NCBI GenBank assembly: GCA_032718475.1
Contig: JAUCBJ010008623.1
Coordinates: 24,546 to 88,545, forward strand
DNA from: Nemertoderma westbladi
Lineage: Eukaryota; Xenacoelomorpha; Nemertodermatida; Nemertodermatidae
Direction of reading: 5' to 3'
Length of the DNA: 64,000 nt
Shown here: positions 10,509-21,919 of the stretch, piece after piece
Position numbering within the stretch: the stretch's first letter is position 1
Layout: each line of letters opens with the position of its first letter
Program-made: the position numbers and the translations under genes
The notes under the pieces: model-generated
The model's input: only the letters and a program-made list of their open reading frames with translations
What the model was told of the DNA's origin: nothing
Databases searched by the model: none

Positions 10509-10883
10509 TTAGTACAGACCAATACGGGGAACTACAGTATTAAGTGGGGGCCGATGCAAGTTAATTATAACCGCTTCAGAATGAATCCTACGCTCGTGGT
10601 TAGTAAACCTTTTAGAACATATTGCGCGCACTGATCCCAAAAATAGCAAAGTGCAGCAGTACCAAGACTTCAGGACTCGATAAATCGACTCCTCGCCAGC
10701 TGCGTCATTTATGGCATTGCGGTGACTTCTGAGGCGTTCATGTAAACGCTGTTCTGTCTGGGCGAGATACCACAAGTGTGGATGCAGTTTACATTTGATA
10801 ATGATGATGATCATCATTTGATAATGATCTTTCACAGTTTTTACTCTCCTAATTGTGTCGTTTATTGGTTTGGGATACCTCAC
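10509..10883 (-). pseudogene. Possible GIY-YIG endonuclease remnant (Penelope-like)
   Basis: The minus-strand frame contains LWYLAQTEQRLHERLRSHR followed some 50 residues later by ERRIHSEAVIINLHRPPLN. This pattern (Y-x-G-x-T, a basic R-L-x-x-R-L-x-x-H helix, then a conserved E and a P-P-L-N end) resembles GIY-YIG nucleases carried at the C-terminus of Penelope-like retroelements. The usual glycine of the YIG half is alanine here, and no reverse transcriptase lies beside it, so it would be a relic. Chance resemblance is possible; a profile search would decide. Confidence 0.35.
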
Positions 10884-11079
10884 TAACGCACTTCACACAT
10901 CACCATTAACACATAATTATTGTATCCACATTAGGATTATTTAATATATAATTATTGATTACTATAACTTAACTTTAACTTTATTCCCGATGAAATGTGT
11001 AAATTATTAATTATAAAGAGCACACCCAACAACACCAATAAACCAAGTAGTGAGGCAGCTAAATTATTAACTAGCCAAT

Positions 11080-11099
11080 CCCCCCCCCCCCCCCCCCCC
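11080..11099 (+). repeat. Poly-C tract (20 C)
   Basis: Uninterrupted C run on the plus strand. Confidence 0.95.
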
Positions 11100-11518
11100 G
11101 CAATAGCAGAGCTAGTACAGCGGGAGGGAGGTTTGGGAATAATAAATCACGATAGAGAAAATACCTATTGACAAACCTATAGACAATCATATAGACAAAT
11201 AAATGGGCAACAGGATGATGCGATAAAGGGACAATTTTTTAAAGTTACAAAATAGGTAGGCCACAAATTTAGCAATTTAGAAAAAAAAGTTGAAAATAAT
11301 TAGTAATATTGTTATAAAAAAATCTATGAAGTTAATTGTAGAAGGTTTATTTTAAGTTTACTGCGGAAAAATGTTTTACTACACCAAAATTAATCTACAG
11401 TTGTTGGAATGGAATAAAAATTAATAGCTGTTGAGGGCTCCCCGATTACAAATTATTTTTTCTGTTTACATTTTCGTAATTTTATAAAATATTCAATTTT
11501 AGCATTCCTAAACTGCAG

Positions 11519-13840
11519 TATACAAATATGACGTTATTCAACTTATCAGATAATCTAATTGGAGAAGAATTGAATCGTGATCAACGGGTATATATTTATA
11601 GAATAGAGTATGAAGTACTTTTGAGAGGGAATATGGAGTTAACTGAATTGAATACGTTCCAAATCGAATTTCTCAATGAAAGTGATCCCATTATTTCAAT
11701 AAACGTGGCAGAAACAGGAATGACAACTCTGAAACAAATACTAACGGTTCGTTTTGATTTTAATAATAACGAAACCAGAAATATATTCTTAAAAATCAAC
11801 TTCGAGGGAAATTTATACAAAGAAGGATCATTGAAACCGCAACATCTCTTTACGAAATCTAATAAAAATTTTAATATTGTTATTAAAACACTAAATTTAA
11901 AAAATTGCACGATTAAAGATATCGACTCATCAGCTGACATACCAAAGGCTATAAAAGACCTCGAAATACTTGACATTTCATATAACAACCTCATTGCTTG
12001 GCCCACTGGATTCTTTAATAAAAGCTTCAACAACCTGAAAGAATTAGATATATCCGGAAATGAATTGAAACACATTGATAAAACAGCCTTTGATAATTAT
12101 CCATTCTTGGAGATCCTGAAAGTAAGTGATATCACTACAATACAGTGGAATACAAGCTTAGGGAGTCTTTCAAGTTTAACTCATATATATATGATAAATT
12201 GCAAACTAGGGCAATTTCCCATTGAATTTTTGAATTCAACGGATAGATTAGCGAGTGTATATTTATCGCACAATAAGATATCTTCGATTCCCAATGATTG
12301 GCTTGCCAACCATGCATCATATTTAAAAGAGTTTTATATTGATAACAACCATCTAACCTCAATCTCCCTGGATCCAATTGTAGCCAATGATTATTTGGTA
12401 TTAGTATTCGCATATAACAAAATAAACCGACTTCAGACTGGTGCAGTCAACATGACTTTACAAAGAGCAAGTAGTGAATTCAATTTATTTATTGATTTGT
12501 CGAACAACAAAATTAGAGAAATTGAAAAATATGCGATTGGAGTTTATAACAAAGGCAAAATTCAGAAGAAAGTAAAGGGCTTATCATTGGAAGGAAATTT
12601 GCTGCAAAACATTGCAATAGATCTACTTCGATCATCAGTGCCTGTGTCGAAACTGTTAAGACTTAAAGTGTATGATCACCCTGAATTATCAAAAGGGGGT
12701 TATTGGCTTGAACTACAAAATAATAAATGGGCATGTGATTGTCGTTTTAAACGCCTTTATGAATGGATTCATAGCGATAACGGTTATAAATTTCGGCCAT
12801 TCGTTGAGGACGATATACCTTGCAAATCACAAGGGAAAAATATCAACTTAGTTAACTTGAATGTCAGCTTCTTTAACAAATGTAATAATATGTCAGTAAG
12901 GGGGGGAACAGATGCAAATGGAAATATCTACTGTTTGGTGACAATCCCCTTAGAGACACAAACCAAAAACGTAAATATATCCTTGGTACAATATGACCAA
13001 GATGATATTGAAACTATATATGAATTAGATATCACTGATACAAAATTTATTGATGGCAACAACAACAAAACAGTGAAAGTTACTCAAACAAATGATGAGT
13101 TGAACAGGCCAGAGTTATGTACCGGTGGAAGATACCAGTGTGTCCTAAAGCTTAATAATGCTAAACAAAAGAACTATATTCAGTATAGATCAGAGGAGTT
13201 TATAAAATCGGTTACATCGAAAATAGTTCCTTTGCAATTTGATATTAAGTACTTCCTTATTAATCTATTAAGCGTCGAGATAATTGGTGACTATAAAGAA
13301 GACTATAAAGAGGGTAATACGATTCGAGTTATTATAATTACTAAAAAGAAAGAGTGGCCTGAATTCAAGCAGACACAGTACGTAACCAATAACCCAGAAT
13401 ACATTCCAGTAGAGTTGGATTTAATATCTGATTTCTATGAAATATTAATAGTGGCATACAAAGAAAAGGAAACAGAAAGGGTAGAAAACCAAACGTTTTG
13501 CACAAAGAAGAAAATTGTTGGTCCTTCAGGGAGAGAATGGCCTTACCTAAAAAGTGTACCCTTTGCATACACTGTATTAGACAGCTCTGTGGCATTGAAT
13601 TGGGCGGCTCAGAACACTAAAATAATTTACATGATAACTCACAGTAAAGGGATAGACAAGGTGTCCGAAATAAATGAGCAAACTGTTATTAAAGATGTAG
13701 AGAATGGCATGCAAATCTGTTTGTACGCAAAAGATAATATTACAATACGCTACACCTTAGAGAAGTGGGTCTGCCAAAGTATCTTTAGAACAAAATCCAA
13801 AAAGGAAGTAGAAGAATCCTCTACACCTAAACCAAGAAAG
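11519..13840 (+). CDS. LRR/FN3-type transmembrane receptor, exon 1 of those seen (LRR ectodomain)
   Basis: Large exon of a putative cell-surface receptor, open from an acceptor-like ACTGCAG (first in-frame ATG at 11528) to the strong donor AAG/GTAAGC after 13840 (phase 0). From that ATG, residues about 115-365 are leucine-rich repeats (for example LEILDISYNNLIAWPTGFF and LKELDISGNELKHID). An LRR C-terminal cap follows around residue 401 (WACDCRFKRLYEWI, then a Cys near 431). The remaining 330 residues look like two or three beta-sandwich modules with paired cysteines; the last resembles fibronectin type III. No signal peptide is seen at the ATG, so an upstream exon is likely missing. Many N-x-S/T sites fit an extracellular part. 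Reading through the donor adds a 25-residue hydrophobic tail and a stop. I do not recognise the orthologue. Confidence 0.8.
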
Positions 13841-14204
13841 GTAAGCATAACTTTGGATATCTGTTTATTTTTATTTATCTTTATTATATCTCTCTTATCT
13901 ATAATAAATATATTATAGACATTATTATTATACATATTATTATTGATATTATACCTTATAATATCCATTATATCTATAATATAATGTAATAATATTTTAT
14001 TTTTAATAATATTTAGATATTACACAATCCACATTGGGGCGACTTTCTACGCAATCTAAATGTATCCATCTCCAGGGGAAAATCGACTCAAATAACAGCT
14101 GATTACTCCCAAAAATAAAACTTTAACCTGATCTATTGTGTTTCGTTTATTGTTTTGGTTCAAATAGCGGGCTATTGTAATTGTAACCTTCTCCTTTCCC
14201 TAGA

Positions 14205-14510
14205 ATGATCTTTCGCTATGAGGACCAACCTGCGCACAAACTTGTGCTTTTGCAGCCCCATGGAGAAAATTAGCATAGTGGACAGCCAATAACTTTCTTG
14301 AGACGCATCTTAAAGGACACTGGCCTTGAAGATGCGGATAATCTCGTGAATGTCATTGGAGAATGGGGATTTGTGGCTGGCATATCATTCTTAATGCTAT
14401 CAGCGTTGTGGATTGCATGGTGGTGGTATAGATATTTTTGGTAAGAAAGCACACCATCTCAATGTACATCCGCAATGGAGCAGGACAAATATGGTAGTAT
14501 TCCGATTATG
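14205..14510 (+). mobile_element. Decayed 3' fragment of RTE-group LINE
   Basis: It matches the 3' end of the LINE copy at 60400-60620: GAGGACCAACCTGCGCACAA, then the blocks for QPHG and FLRRILKDTGLEDAD, with frameshifts. It continues into a tail (CACCATCTCAATGT...) shared with the fragment at 31141-31560, showing the longer 3' UTR of this family. Confidence 0.75.
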
Positions 14511-14666
14511 AATACAAACCCACATGAACACATCCCTCGCGTCTGACAATCAGGGTCTAAGCAAAATGCTGAAGGAACATCTCAGTTTCCATGCGCCGGA
14601 CGTCATCCAGCGTCCATTAGAGGCATTAGACTTATTAGATCCATTACACGCTATCTTTAGATAGCG

Positions 14667-14716
14667 TTCCAGAACGTTCTGGTACTGTTCAAGAACAGTT
14701 TGGAACAGTTCCAGAA
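14667..14716. promoter_or_regulatory. Cluster of heat-shock-element-like motifs
   Basis: TTCCAGAACGTTC (14667-14679) fits the trimeric heat-shock element TTC-nn-GAA-nn-TTC exactly. TTCAAGAA (14688-14695) and TTCCAGAA (14709-14716) are dimeric units on the same 2-nt spacing. Position within an intron makes function uncertain; it may be a derived palindromic repeat. Confidence 0.35.
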
Positions 14717-15361
14717 TGGAGTGTATGGACCTGTTGAGATACGAGGCATCAGCGGCGTTCACAATGGCAATATCAAAAAACTCCACTATCTGACTGGCCT
14801 ATATTCCAACAAAACAACAAACAAAGTACACATTGAATTAAAAAAGAAATCAGTTAGACGATATTTTACATGGTCCCCTAAATATGTACCAGTATCATCT
14901 GATGCGTATAATTCTGGGAGAACCGCAATGGAAACAAATTCGTCGCGCCTTGTGAGTGCGAAATTCCAAACGTGAAGAACTTTAACTTTATAATATAAAG
15001 TTAAAGTATATTATCCTGCCTATTGTTAGTGTGGTACCGGTTACAGATACCCACTCACTCCACGCTTTGGGTACACGTCATGGAATAGCTTCGATTTTTT
15101 GGTTAGGGTTTATTGGCCACGCACACGCACAGCATAAATCCCAAAAACTAAACCGGGATCCGATTTTTAAGAAATTGAACGGAACTGAGTATTATTGCTA
15201 CAGCCGCAAAGATCTGTAATGGCATTGTTTCCAGAACTCAGATAGATTTCGCTAGCGATATTCCTTAAAGGATATTAATTTGGTATTCGATTGTTTCCTT
15301 TGTGTAAACTGTGTGTGTAAACTTTACTCCTACCCATAATATATCCGCGTTATTATTCCAG

Positions 15362-15558
15362 GTTACCTGTATGAAAGAGGTTCCTTTTAAGGCCAAGTAT
15401 TTGGTAGAAGATTATTCAAATATTACAGTGATAATGAAATGGGCGGAAGTTAAAGGTGTCGAGAAATATACATTGAAATACAAACTGATAAAGAAGGATA
15501 AAAATGAAACTGGTTATCGGAACATGGGAAAGAAATATTCGGCTAATGTTACCCTACC
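15362..15558 (+). CDS. LRR/FN3-type receptor, exon 2 (fibronectin-like module)
   Basis: The exon lies between acceptor TATTATTCCAG and donor ACC/GTTAGT. It starts in phase 0, matching the previous donor, and ends in phase 2. It encodes a fibronectin type III-like strand series: VPFKAKYLVEDYSN, ITVIMKWAEVKGVEKYTLKY (the conserved W and Y positions), then GKKYSANVTLP. The module is completed by the first residues of the next exon (GEALLICLKFETTEC). The last 17 coding bases and the donor are the first unit of the downstream 40-bp minisatellite. The exon end is therefore predicted from phase agreement; an RNA read would settle which of the repeated donors is used. Confidence 0.7.
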
Positions 15559-18500
15559 GTTAGTTAAACTCTCTCTGTCCATCTAATGTTTCTCTACCGT
15601 TAGTTAAACACTTTCTGTCCATCTAATGTTTCTCTACCGTTAGTTAAACTCTCTCTGTCCATCTAATGTTTCTCTACCGTTAGTTAAACTCTCTCTGAAC
15701 ATCTAATGTTTCACTACCGTTAGTTAAACACTCTCTGTTCATCTAATGTTTCTCTACTGTTAGTTAAACACTCTCTGTTCATCTAATGTTTCTCTACCGT
15801 TAGTTAAACACTCGCTGTTCATCTAATGTTTCACTACCGTTAGTTAAACACTCTCTGTTCATCTAATGTTTCTCTACCGTTAGTTAAACACTCGCTGTTC
15901 ATCTAATGTTTCTCTACCTACCGTTAGTTAAACACTCGCTGTTCATCTAATGTTTCTCTACCGTTAGTTAAACACTCTCTGTCCATCTAATGTTTCTCTA
16001 CCGTTAGTTAAACACTCTCTGTCCATCTAATGTTTCTCTACCGTTAGTTAAACACTCTCTGTTCATCTAATGTTTCTCTACCGTTAGTTAAACACTCTCT
16101 GTCCATCTAATGTTTCTCTACCGTTAGTTAAACACTCTCTGTTCATCTAATGTTTCTCTACCGTTAGTTAAACACTCTCTGTTCATCTAATGTTTCTCTA
16201 CCGTTAGTTAAACACTCTGCTGTTCATCTAATGTTTCTCTACCGTTAGTTAAACACTCGCTGTCCATCTAATGTTTCTCTACCGTTAGTTAAACACTCTC
16301 TGTTCATCTAATGTTTCTCTACCGTTAGTTAAACACTCGCTGTTCATCTAATGTTTCTACTACCGTTAGTTAAACACTCTCTGTTCATCTAATGTTTCTC
16401 TACCGTTAGTTAAACACTCGCTGTTCATCTAATGTTTCTCTACCTACCGTTAGTTAAACACTCGCTGTTCATCTAATGTTTCTCTACCGTTAGTTAAACA
16501 CTCTCTGTCCATCTAATGTTTCACTACCGTTAGTTAAACACTTTCTGTCCATCTAATGTTTCTCTACCGTTAGTTAAACACTCTCTGTTCATCTAATGTT
16601 TCTTTACCGTTAGTTAAACACTCTCTGTTCATCTAATGTTTCTCTACCGTTAGTTAAACACTTGCTGTTCATCTAATGTTTCTCTACCGTTAGTTAAACA
16701 CTCGCTGTCCATCTAATGTTTCTCTACCGTTAGTTAAACACTCTCTGTTCATCTAATGTTTCTCTACCGTTAGTTAAACACTCTCTGTTCATCTAATGTT
16801 TCTCTACCGTTAGTTAAACACTCTGCTGTTCATCTAATGTTTCTCTACCGTTAGTTAAACACTCGCTGTTCATCTAATGTTTCTCTACCGTTAGTTAAAC
16901 ACTCTCTGTTCATCTAATGTTTCTCTACCGTTAGTTAAACACTCGCTGTTCATCTAATGTTTCTCTACCGTTAGTTAAACACTCTCTGTCCATCTAATGT
17001 TTCTCTACCGTTAGTTAAACACTCTCTGTCCATCTAATGTTTCTCTACCGTTAGTTAAACACTCTCTGTTCATCTAATGTTTCACTACCGTTAGTTAAAC
17101 ACTCTCTGTCCATCTAATGTTTCTCTACCGTTAGTTAAACACTCTCTGTTCATCTAATGTTTCTCTACCGTTAGTTAAACACTCTCTGTTCATCTAATGT
17201 TTCTCTACCGTTAGTTAAACACTCTGCTGTTCATCTAATGTTTCTCTACCGTTAGTTAAACACTCGCTGTTCATCTAATGTTTCTCTACCGTTAGTTAAA
17301 CACTCTCTGTTCATCTAATGTTTCTCTACCGTTAGTTAAACACTCTCTGTTCATCTAATGTTTCTCTACCGTTAGTTAAACACTCGCTGTTCATCTAATG
17401 TTTCTCTACCGTTAGTTAAACACTCGCTGTTCATCTAATGTTTCTCTACCGTTAGTTAAACACTCGCTGTTCATCTAATGTTTCTCTACCGTTAGTTAAA
17501 CACTCGCTGTTCATCTAATGTTTCTCTACCGTTAGTTAAACACTCTCTGTTCATCTAATGTTTCTCTACCATTAGTTAAACACTCTCTGTTCATCTAATG
17601 TTTCTCTACCGTTAGTTAAACACTCGCTGTTCATCTAATGTTTCTCTACCGTTAGTTAAACACTCTCTGTTCATCTAATGTTTCTCTACCGTTAGTTAAA
17701 CACTCGCTGTCCATCTAATGTTTCTATACCGTTAGTTAAACACTCGCTGTTCATCTAATGTTTCTCTACCGTTAGTTAAACTCTCGTCTGTTCATCTAAT
17801 GTTTCTCTACCGTTAGTTAAACACTCGCTGTTCATCTAATGTTTCTCTACCGTTAGTTAAACACTCGCTGTCCATCTAATGTTTCTCTACCGTTAGTTAA
17901 ACACTCGCTGTTCATCTAATGTTTCTCTACCGTTAGTTAAACACTCGTCTGTTCATCTAATGTTTCTCTACCGTTAGTTAAACACTCGCTGTTCATCTAA
18001 TGTTTCTCTACCGTTAGTTAAACACTCGCTGTTCATCTAATGTTTCTCTACCGTTAGTTAAACACTCTCTGTTCATCTAATGTTTCTCTACCGTTAGTTA
18101 AACACTCGCTGTCCATCTAATGTTTCTCTACCGTTAGTTAAACACTCGCTGTTCATCTAATGTTTCTCTACCGTTAGTTAAACACTCGTCTGTTCATCTA
18201 ATGTTTCTCTACCGTTAGTTAAACACTCGCTGTTCATCTAATGTTTCTCTACCGTTAGTTAAACACTCGCTGTCCATCTAATGTTTCTCTACCGTTAGTT
18301 AAACACTCGCTGTTCATCTAATGTTTCTCTACCGTTAGTTAAACACTCGTCTGTTCATCTAATGTTTCTCTACCGTTAGTTAAACACTCGCTGTTCATCT
18401 AATGTTTCTCTACCGTTAGTTAAACACTCTCTGTTCATCTAATGTTTCTCTACCGTTAGTTAAACACTCGCTGTTCATCTAATGTTTCTCTACCGTTAGT

Positions 18501-19563
18501 TAAACACTCTCTGTTCATCTAATGTTTCTCTACCGTTTGTTAAACACTCTGCTGTTCATCTAATGTTTCTCTACCGTTAGTTAAACACTCGCTGTTCATC
18601 TAATGTTTCTCTACCGTTAGTTAAACACTCTCTGTTCATCTAATGTTTCTCTACCGTTAGTTAAACACTCTCTGTTCATCTAATGTTTCTCTACCGTTAG
18701 TTAAACACTCGCTGTTCATCTAATGTTTCTCTACCGTTAGTTAAACACTCGCTGTTCATCTAATGTTTCTCTACCGTTAGTTAAACACTCGCTGTTCATC
18801 TAATGTTTCTCTACCGTTAGTTAAACACTCTCTGTTCATCTAATGTTTCTCTACCGTTAGTTAAACACTCGCTGTCCATCTAATGTTTCTCTACCGTTAG
18901 TTAAACACTCGCTGTTCATCTAATGTTTCTCTACCGTTAGTTAAACACTCTCTGTTCATCTAATGTTTCTCTACCGTTAGTTAAACACTCTCTGTTCATC
19001 TAATGTTTCTCTACCGTTAGTTAAACACTCGCTGTTCATCTAATGTTTCTCTACCGTTAGTTAAACACTCTCTGTTCATCTAATGTTTCTCTACCGTTTG
19101 TTAAACACTCTCTGTTCATCTAATGTTTCTCTACCGTTAGTTAAACACTCGCTGTTCATCTAATGTTTCTCTACCGTTAGTTAAACACTCGCTGTTCATC
19201 TAATGTTTCTCTACCGTTAGTTAAACACTCTCTGTTCATCTAATGTTTCTCTACCGTTAGTTAAACACTCTCTGTTCATCTAATGTTTCTCTACCGTTAG
19301 TTAAACACTCGCTGTCCATCTAATGTTTCTCTACCGTTAGTTAAACACTCGCTGTTCATCTAATGTTTCTCTACCGTTAGTTAAACACTCGCTGTTCATT
19401 TAATGTTACCCTACCGTTAGTTAAACTCTCTCTGTCCATCTAATGTTTCTCTACCGTTAGTTAAACACTCGCTGTCCATCTAATGTTTCTCTACCGTTAG
19501 TTAAACACTCGCTGTTCATCTAATGTTTCTCTACCGTTAGTTAAACACTCGCTGTTCATCTAA
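15542..19563 (+). repeat. 40-bp minisatellite, about 100 copies, seeded on a 5' splice site
   Basis: About 4 kb of a 40-bp unit whose core is CTACCGTTAGTTAAAC. Length variants occur (extra CTAC; CTCTGCTG or CTCGTCTG instead of CTCTCTG). The first unit is the end of exon 2 plus its donor (GTTACCCTACC/GTTAGT), and nearly every later unit keeps a donor-like CTACC/GTTAGT. The unit is not a multiple of three and has stops in all frames, so it is not coding. Runs of variant units recur (compare units from about 17221 and from about 18541), indicating block duplications. A LINE fragment interrupts the array at 19565, and one more diverged unit follows at about 19863-19900. Confidence 0.95.
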
Positions 19564-19564
19564 T

Positions 19565-19860
19565 TGGTTCCCCCAAGCTTGACACTAGAACAAAATCGCC
19601 TCCGCTTTGCAGGACATTGCTTTTGCCGTGAGGACCAGCCAGTGCATAATCTTGTACTTTGGCAGCCTCATGGAGTGAATAAGCATGGTGGACAGCCCAT
19701 GACTTTCTTGAGACGCATCTTAAAGGACACTGGCCTTAAAGATGCGGATGATCTAGCAAATGTCATGGGTGATAGGGAGTTGTGGCGGTGCAATTTTGTT
19801 GACAAGCCGGCACAGCATTCTTAAAAATGCAGCTGCAATGCAGCATGCCGATCCTAGTAG
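19565..19860 (+). mobile_element. 5'-truncated RTE-group LINE insertion within the minisatellite
   Basis: Starts at GGTTCCCCCAAGCTTGACAC and matches 60356-60633 almost base for base through the C-terminal RT region (motifs LRFAGHCF, LVLWQPHG, FLRRILKDTGL) and the stop. It then runs through CAGCATGCCGATCC into a (TAG)3 tail. It is flanked by GTTCATCTAAT, present on both sides and itself part of the minisatellite unit, which fits a target duplication. It supplies the intact 3' end of the family. Confidence 0.88.
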
Positions 19861-20745
19861 TAGTTCATCTAATGTTTCTCTACAGTTAGTTAACCTTTAC
19901 GAATAATACTTAATTAACCCACGGTCGTAGACACTATGAAGCCGGAAATTTCCATTTTGCCTGAAAAATTTTTTTATTGGCGTTTTAAAAAAGTGTCTTT
20001 CCCGAAATCGCAATCGTTATGTTGTGTTCAACCAACTTGGGGAAGGCCAAAGAGCAACAAAAATTGAAATTTTAAATTGTTTTGTGTCCCTCTAGCGGCC
20101 AGTGGCGGAATTAAATATTTCACTAAAAACACTACTAGTCCCTTAATATTTATCGCATTTTTTGAAACCAACTTTTTTGGACTCAGCACCATCGTTTCTA
20201 CAAAAAATATCCAGCCGATTTTTTAAATTATTAATTTTTAAGTAAATTAATTAATAAAATTAATTAAAATTAATAAAATTAATTAAAATTTTCAATAATT
20301 TTCTTAAAAATAAAATTTTTTCAAAAAAGTGCTGGATAATTTTTCAAGATGTTCAAAAAACCTTTCAAACGAGCCATAAATTATCGAATTTGGTGAAAAA
20401 CGGCGGAGGAGTAGTATTTTGAAAAATGGAAATATCGTGAAATGTAATTCCGAGATAATTTGCTTTAAAATATGAATCTTCCCGCTCAAACCTGATTGTC
20501 TGTAGTCTGTTAATCGGTCAGTAATGTTTGACACTATGGCTTCCTACCAACTCACTAAAATTATCAATATGGGGGTTTTCGGGGTCGGTGATTTCATTTG
20601 TGATGTCAGTTTTAATGTTTGGTGGCATCTAATATGTCTGTCTGACAGCCTGTCTGTCTGTTTCAAGATTTGAACTCCCCATAAATTCTGCATCAGATGA
20701 AACAGAAAACCAAAAATGTGAAAATTTTACCCAAGGAGGGGGTAA

Positions 20746-20781
20746 CCCCCCCCCCCCCCCCCCCCCCCCCACCCCCCCCCC
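20746..20781 (+). repeat. Poly-C tract, interrupted by one A
   Basis: 25 C, one A, then 10 C on the plus strand. Confidence 0.95.
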
Positions 20782-21299
20782 TTAAATAGAATACATGGCC
20801 TTCCGCGAACAATAATTCTGGCAAACTTTGAACGCCTACATTCAGCTATTTGTCAACGAAATTCAAACATTGTTACATATTTAGAATATGTAACGCATAT
20901 GGAATATAACGAATATAGAATACGCAACGCAAGCTTTCTAATGATATGAAAAAATTACGACTAATATGAAGAATGGCAACGATAGGAGATGTGCAATTTC
21001 GCAAAAGACACTTTTTTTAAACGCTTATAAAAAATATACAGGCAAAAACGAAAATTCCCGCTTTATGGGGTCAACGACGGTGAGTTGAACTACCTGTGTT
21101 TAAAAATTTCGAGCAAAATCATAAAGATTTGTTGAAAAATCTGGGTGGGGGGTCCGTCTCATCAGAAAATAACACTATATAATGGGTCAGGCTCGACCTA
21201 TTAAGAAACTAAACGCACACAGCGTTGCAAAATTTATGTACGATATTAACTCTGAAACAATAAGCCCTTCTTCGACTCTGGTAAACTTTTCACTCAACG

Positions 21300-21530
21300 C
21301 TCTATTGCACACAACTACAACACTCGTTCTTCTGCACGTGGTGACTTCACTTTACCCCTTTATCATACCCCCTTACCCCTTAGTTCATCCCAACGATTCC
21401 AGTGTTTGCGAGGTCCTGTTATTTGTAACTCGGTACAACTCGCCAGTCGTCACAATTCGTTAAAAAAATCGAAAAAATTATCATCTGCACTTAAAAGGTC
21501 AATTTATTTTAAATTTATTACAGTCAGCTC
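21300..21530 (+). mobile_element. LINE C-terminal remnant (jockey/CR1-like end)
   Basis: One frame reads AHNYNTRSSARGDFTLPL, then CLRGPVICNSVQLA and a lysine-rich end (SLKKSKKLSSALKRS). This order (H-x-Y-x-T-R, a proline, an R/S-G-P/x-W/I-N, then a basic F-K end) is the usual terminus of jockey/CR1-type reverse transcriptases. No RT core remains. The copy is short and lacks a recognisable tail. Confidence 0.45.
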
Positions 21531-21919
21531 CTGTCCTCTGTCAATCCTGTCAGCTCGGTCTAAAATTATCCCTTGTTTTCTTTCTATTCATACACTGGCT
21601 ATTGTCTGTTTTGATGTATTGATTTTATTCATCTCTTCAAATTGCTTTTCTGACTTTTCTCATCCTTTCTTATCCTACTTTTCTAAGTAGGACAAGCTTC
21701 TTCAGCACCTAGCCCTCTGCTAACAGCAACGGTGGGGCTTTATGTTACACTATCGTCCAATTAATTAATTAAAAGAACCTGCATGTAGTTCTGAGCTTAA
21801 TGGACTTCAATCGACAACACATACCATTTGCAGACTAGCCAACACATCAACTATAAACACATCATTATGTTTGTAGACTAGCCAACACATCAACTATAAC
21901 TATAACAATGTATTTATAG

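Larger units (their letters stand above)
10480..11518. other. Intergenic; GIY-YIG relic and poly-C
   Basis: Between the LINE and the LRR gene. It holds the GIY-YIG-like open frame on the minus strand (10509-10883), a poly-C tract (11080-11099), and otherwise AT-rich sequence. The signal-peptide exon and promoter expected for the LRR receptor may lie here or further upstream, but I could not identify them. Confidence 0.4.
13841..15361 (+). other. Intron 1 of the LRR receptor gene
   Basis: Begins GTAAGC and ends TTATTATTCCAG. It contains AT-rich simple sequence just after the donor (13915-14030), a decayed RTE-group LINE 3' fragment (14205-14510) and a cluster of heat-shock-element-like motifs (14667-14716). 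Open frames at 14700-14975 and 15031-15219 have no recognisable domain. Confidence 0.7.
19901..21919 (+). other. Remainder of intron 2 of the LRR gene
   Basis: AT-rich intronic sequence with the split poly-C tract at 20746-20781, a (TTAATTAAAA)-type low-complexity stretch near 20225-20300, and a LINE C-terminal remnant at about 21300-21530. A short direct repeat, CTAGCCAACACATCAACTATAA, occurs at about 21836 and 21879. It ends at TATTTATAG/A, the acceptor of exon 3. Confidence 0.6.

Noticed and set aside
15542-19563. Regularly spaced repeats resembling a CRISPR array
   Set aside because: Units are contiguous 40-bp repeats without unique spacers, in an animal gene intron; it is a minisatellite.
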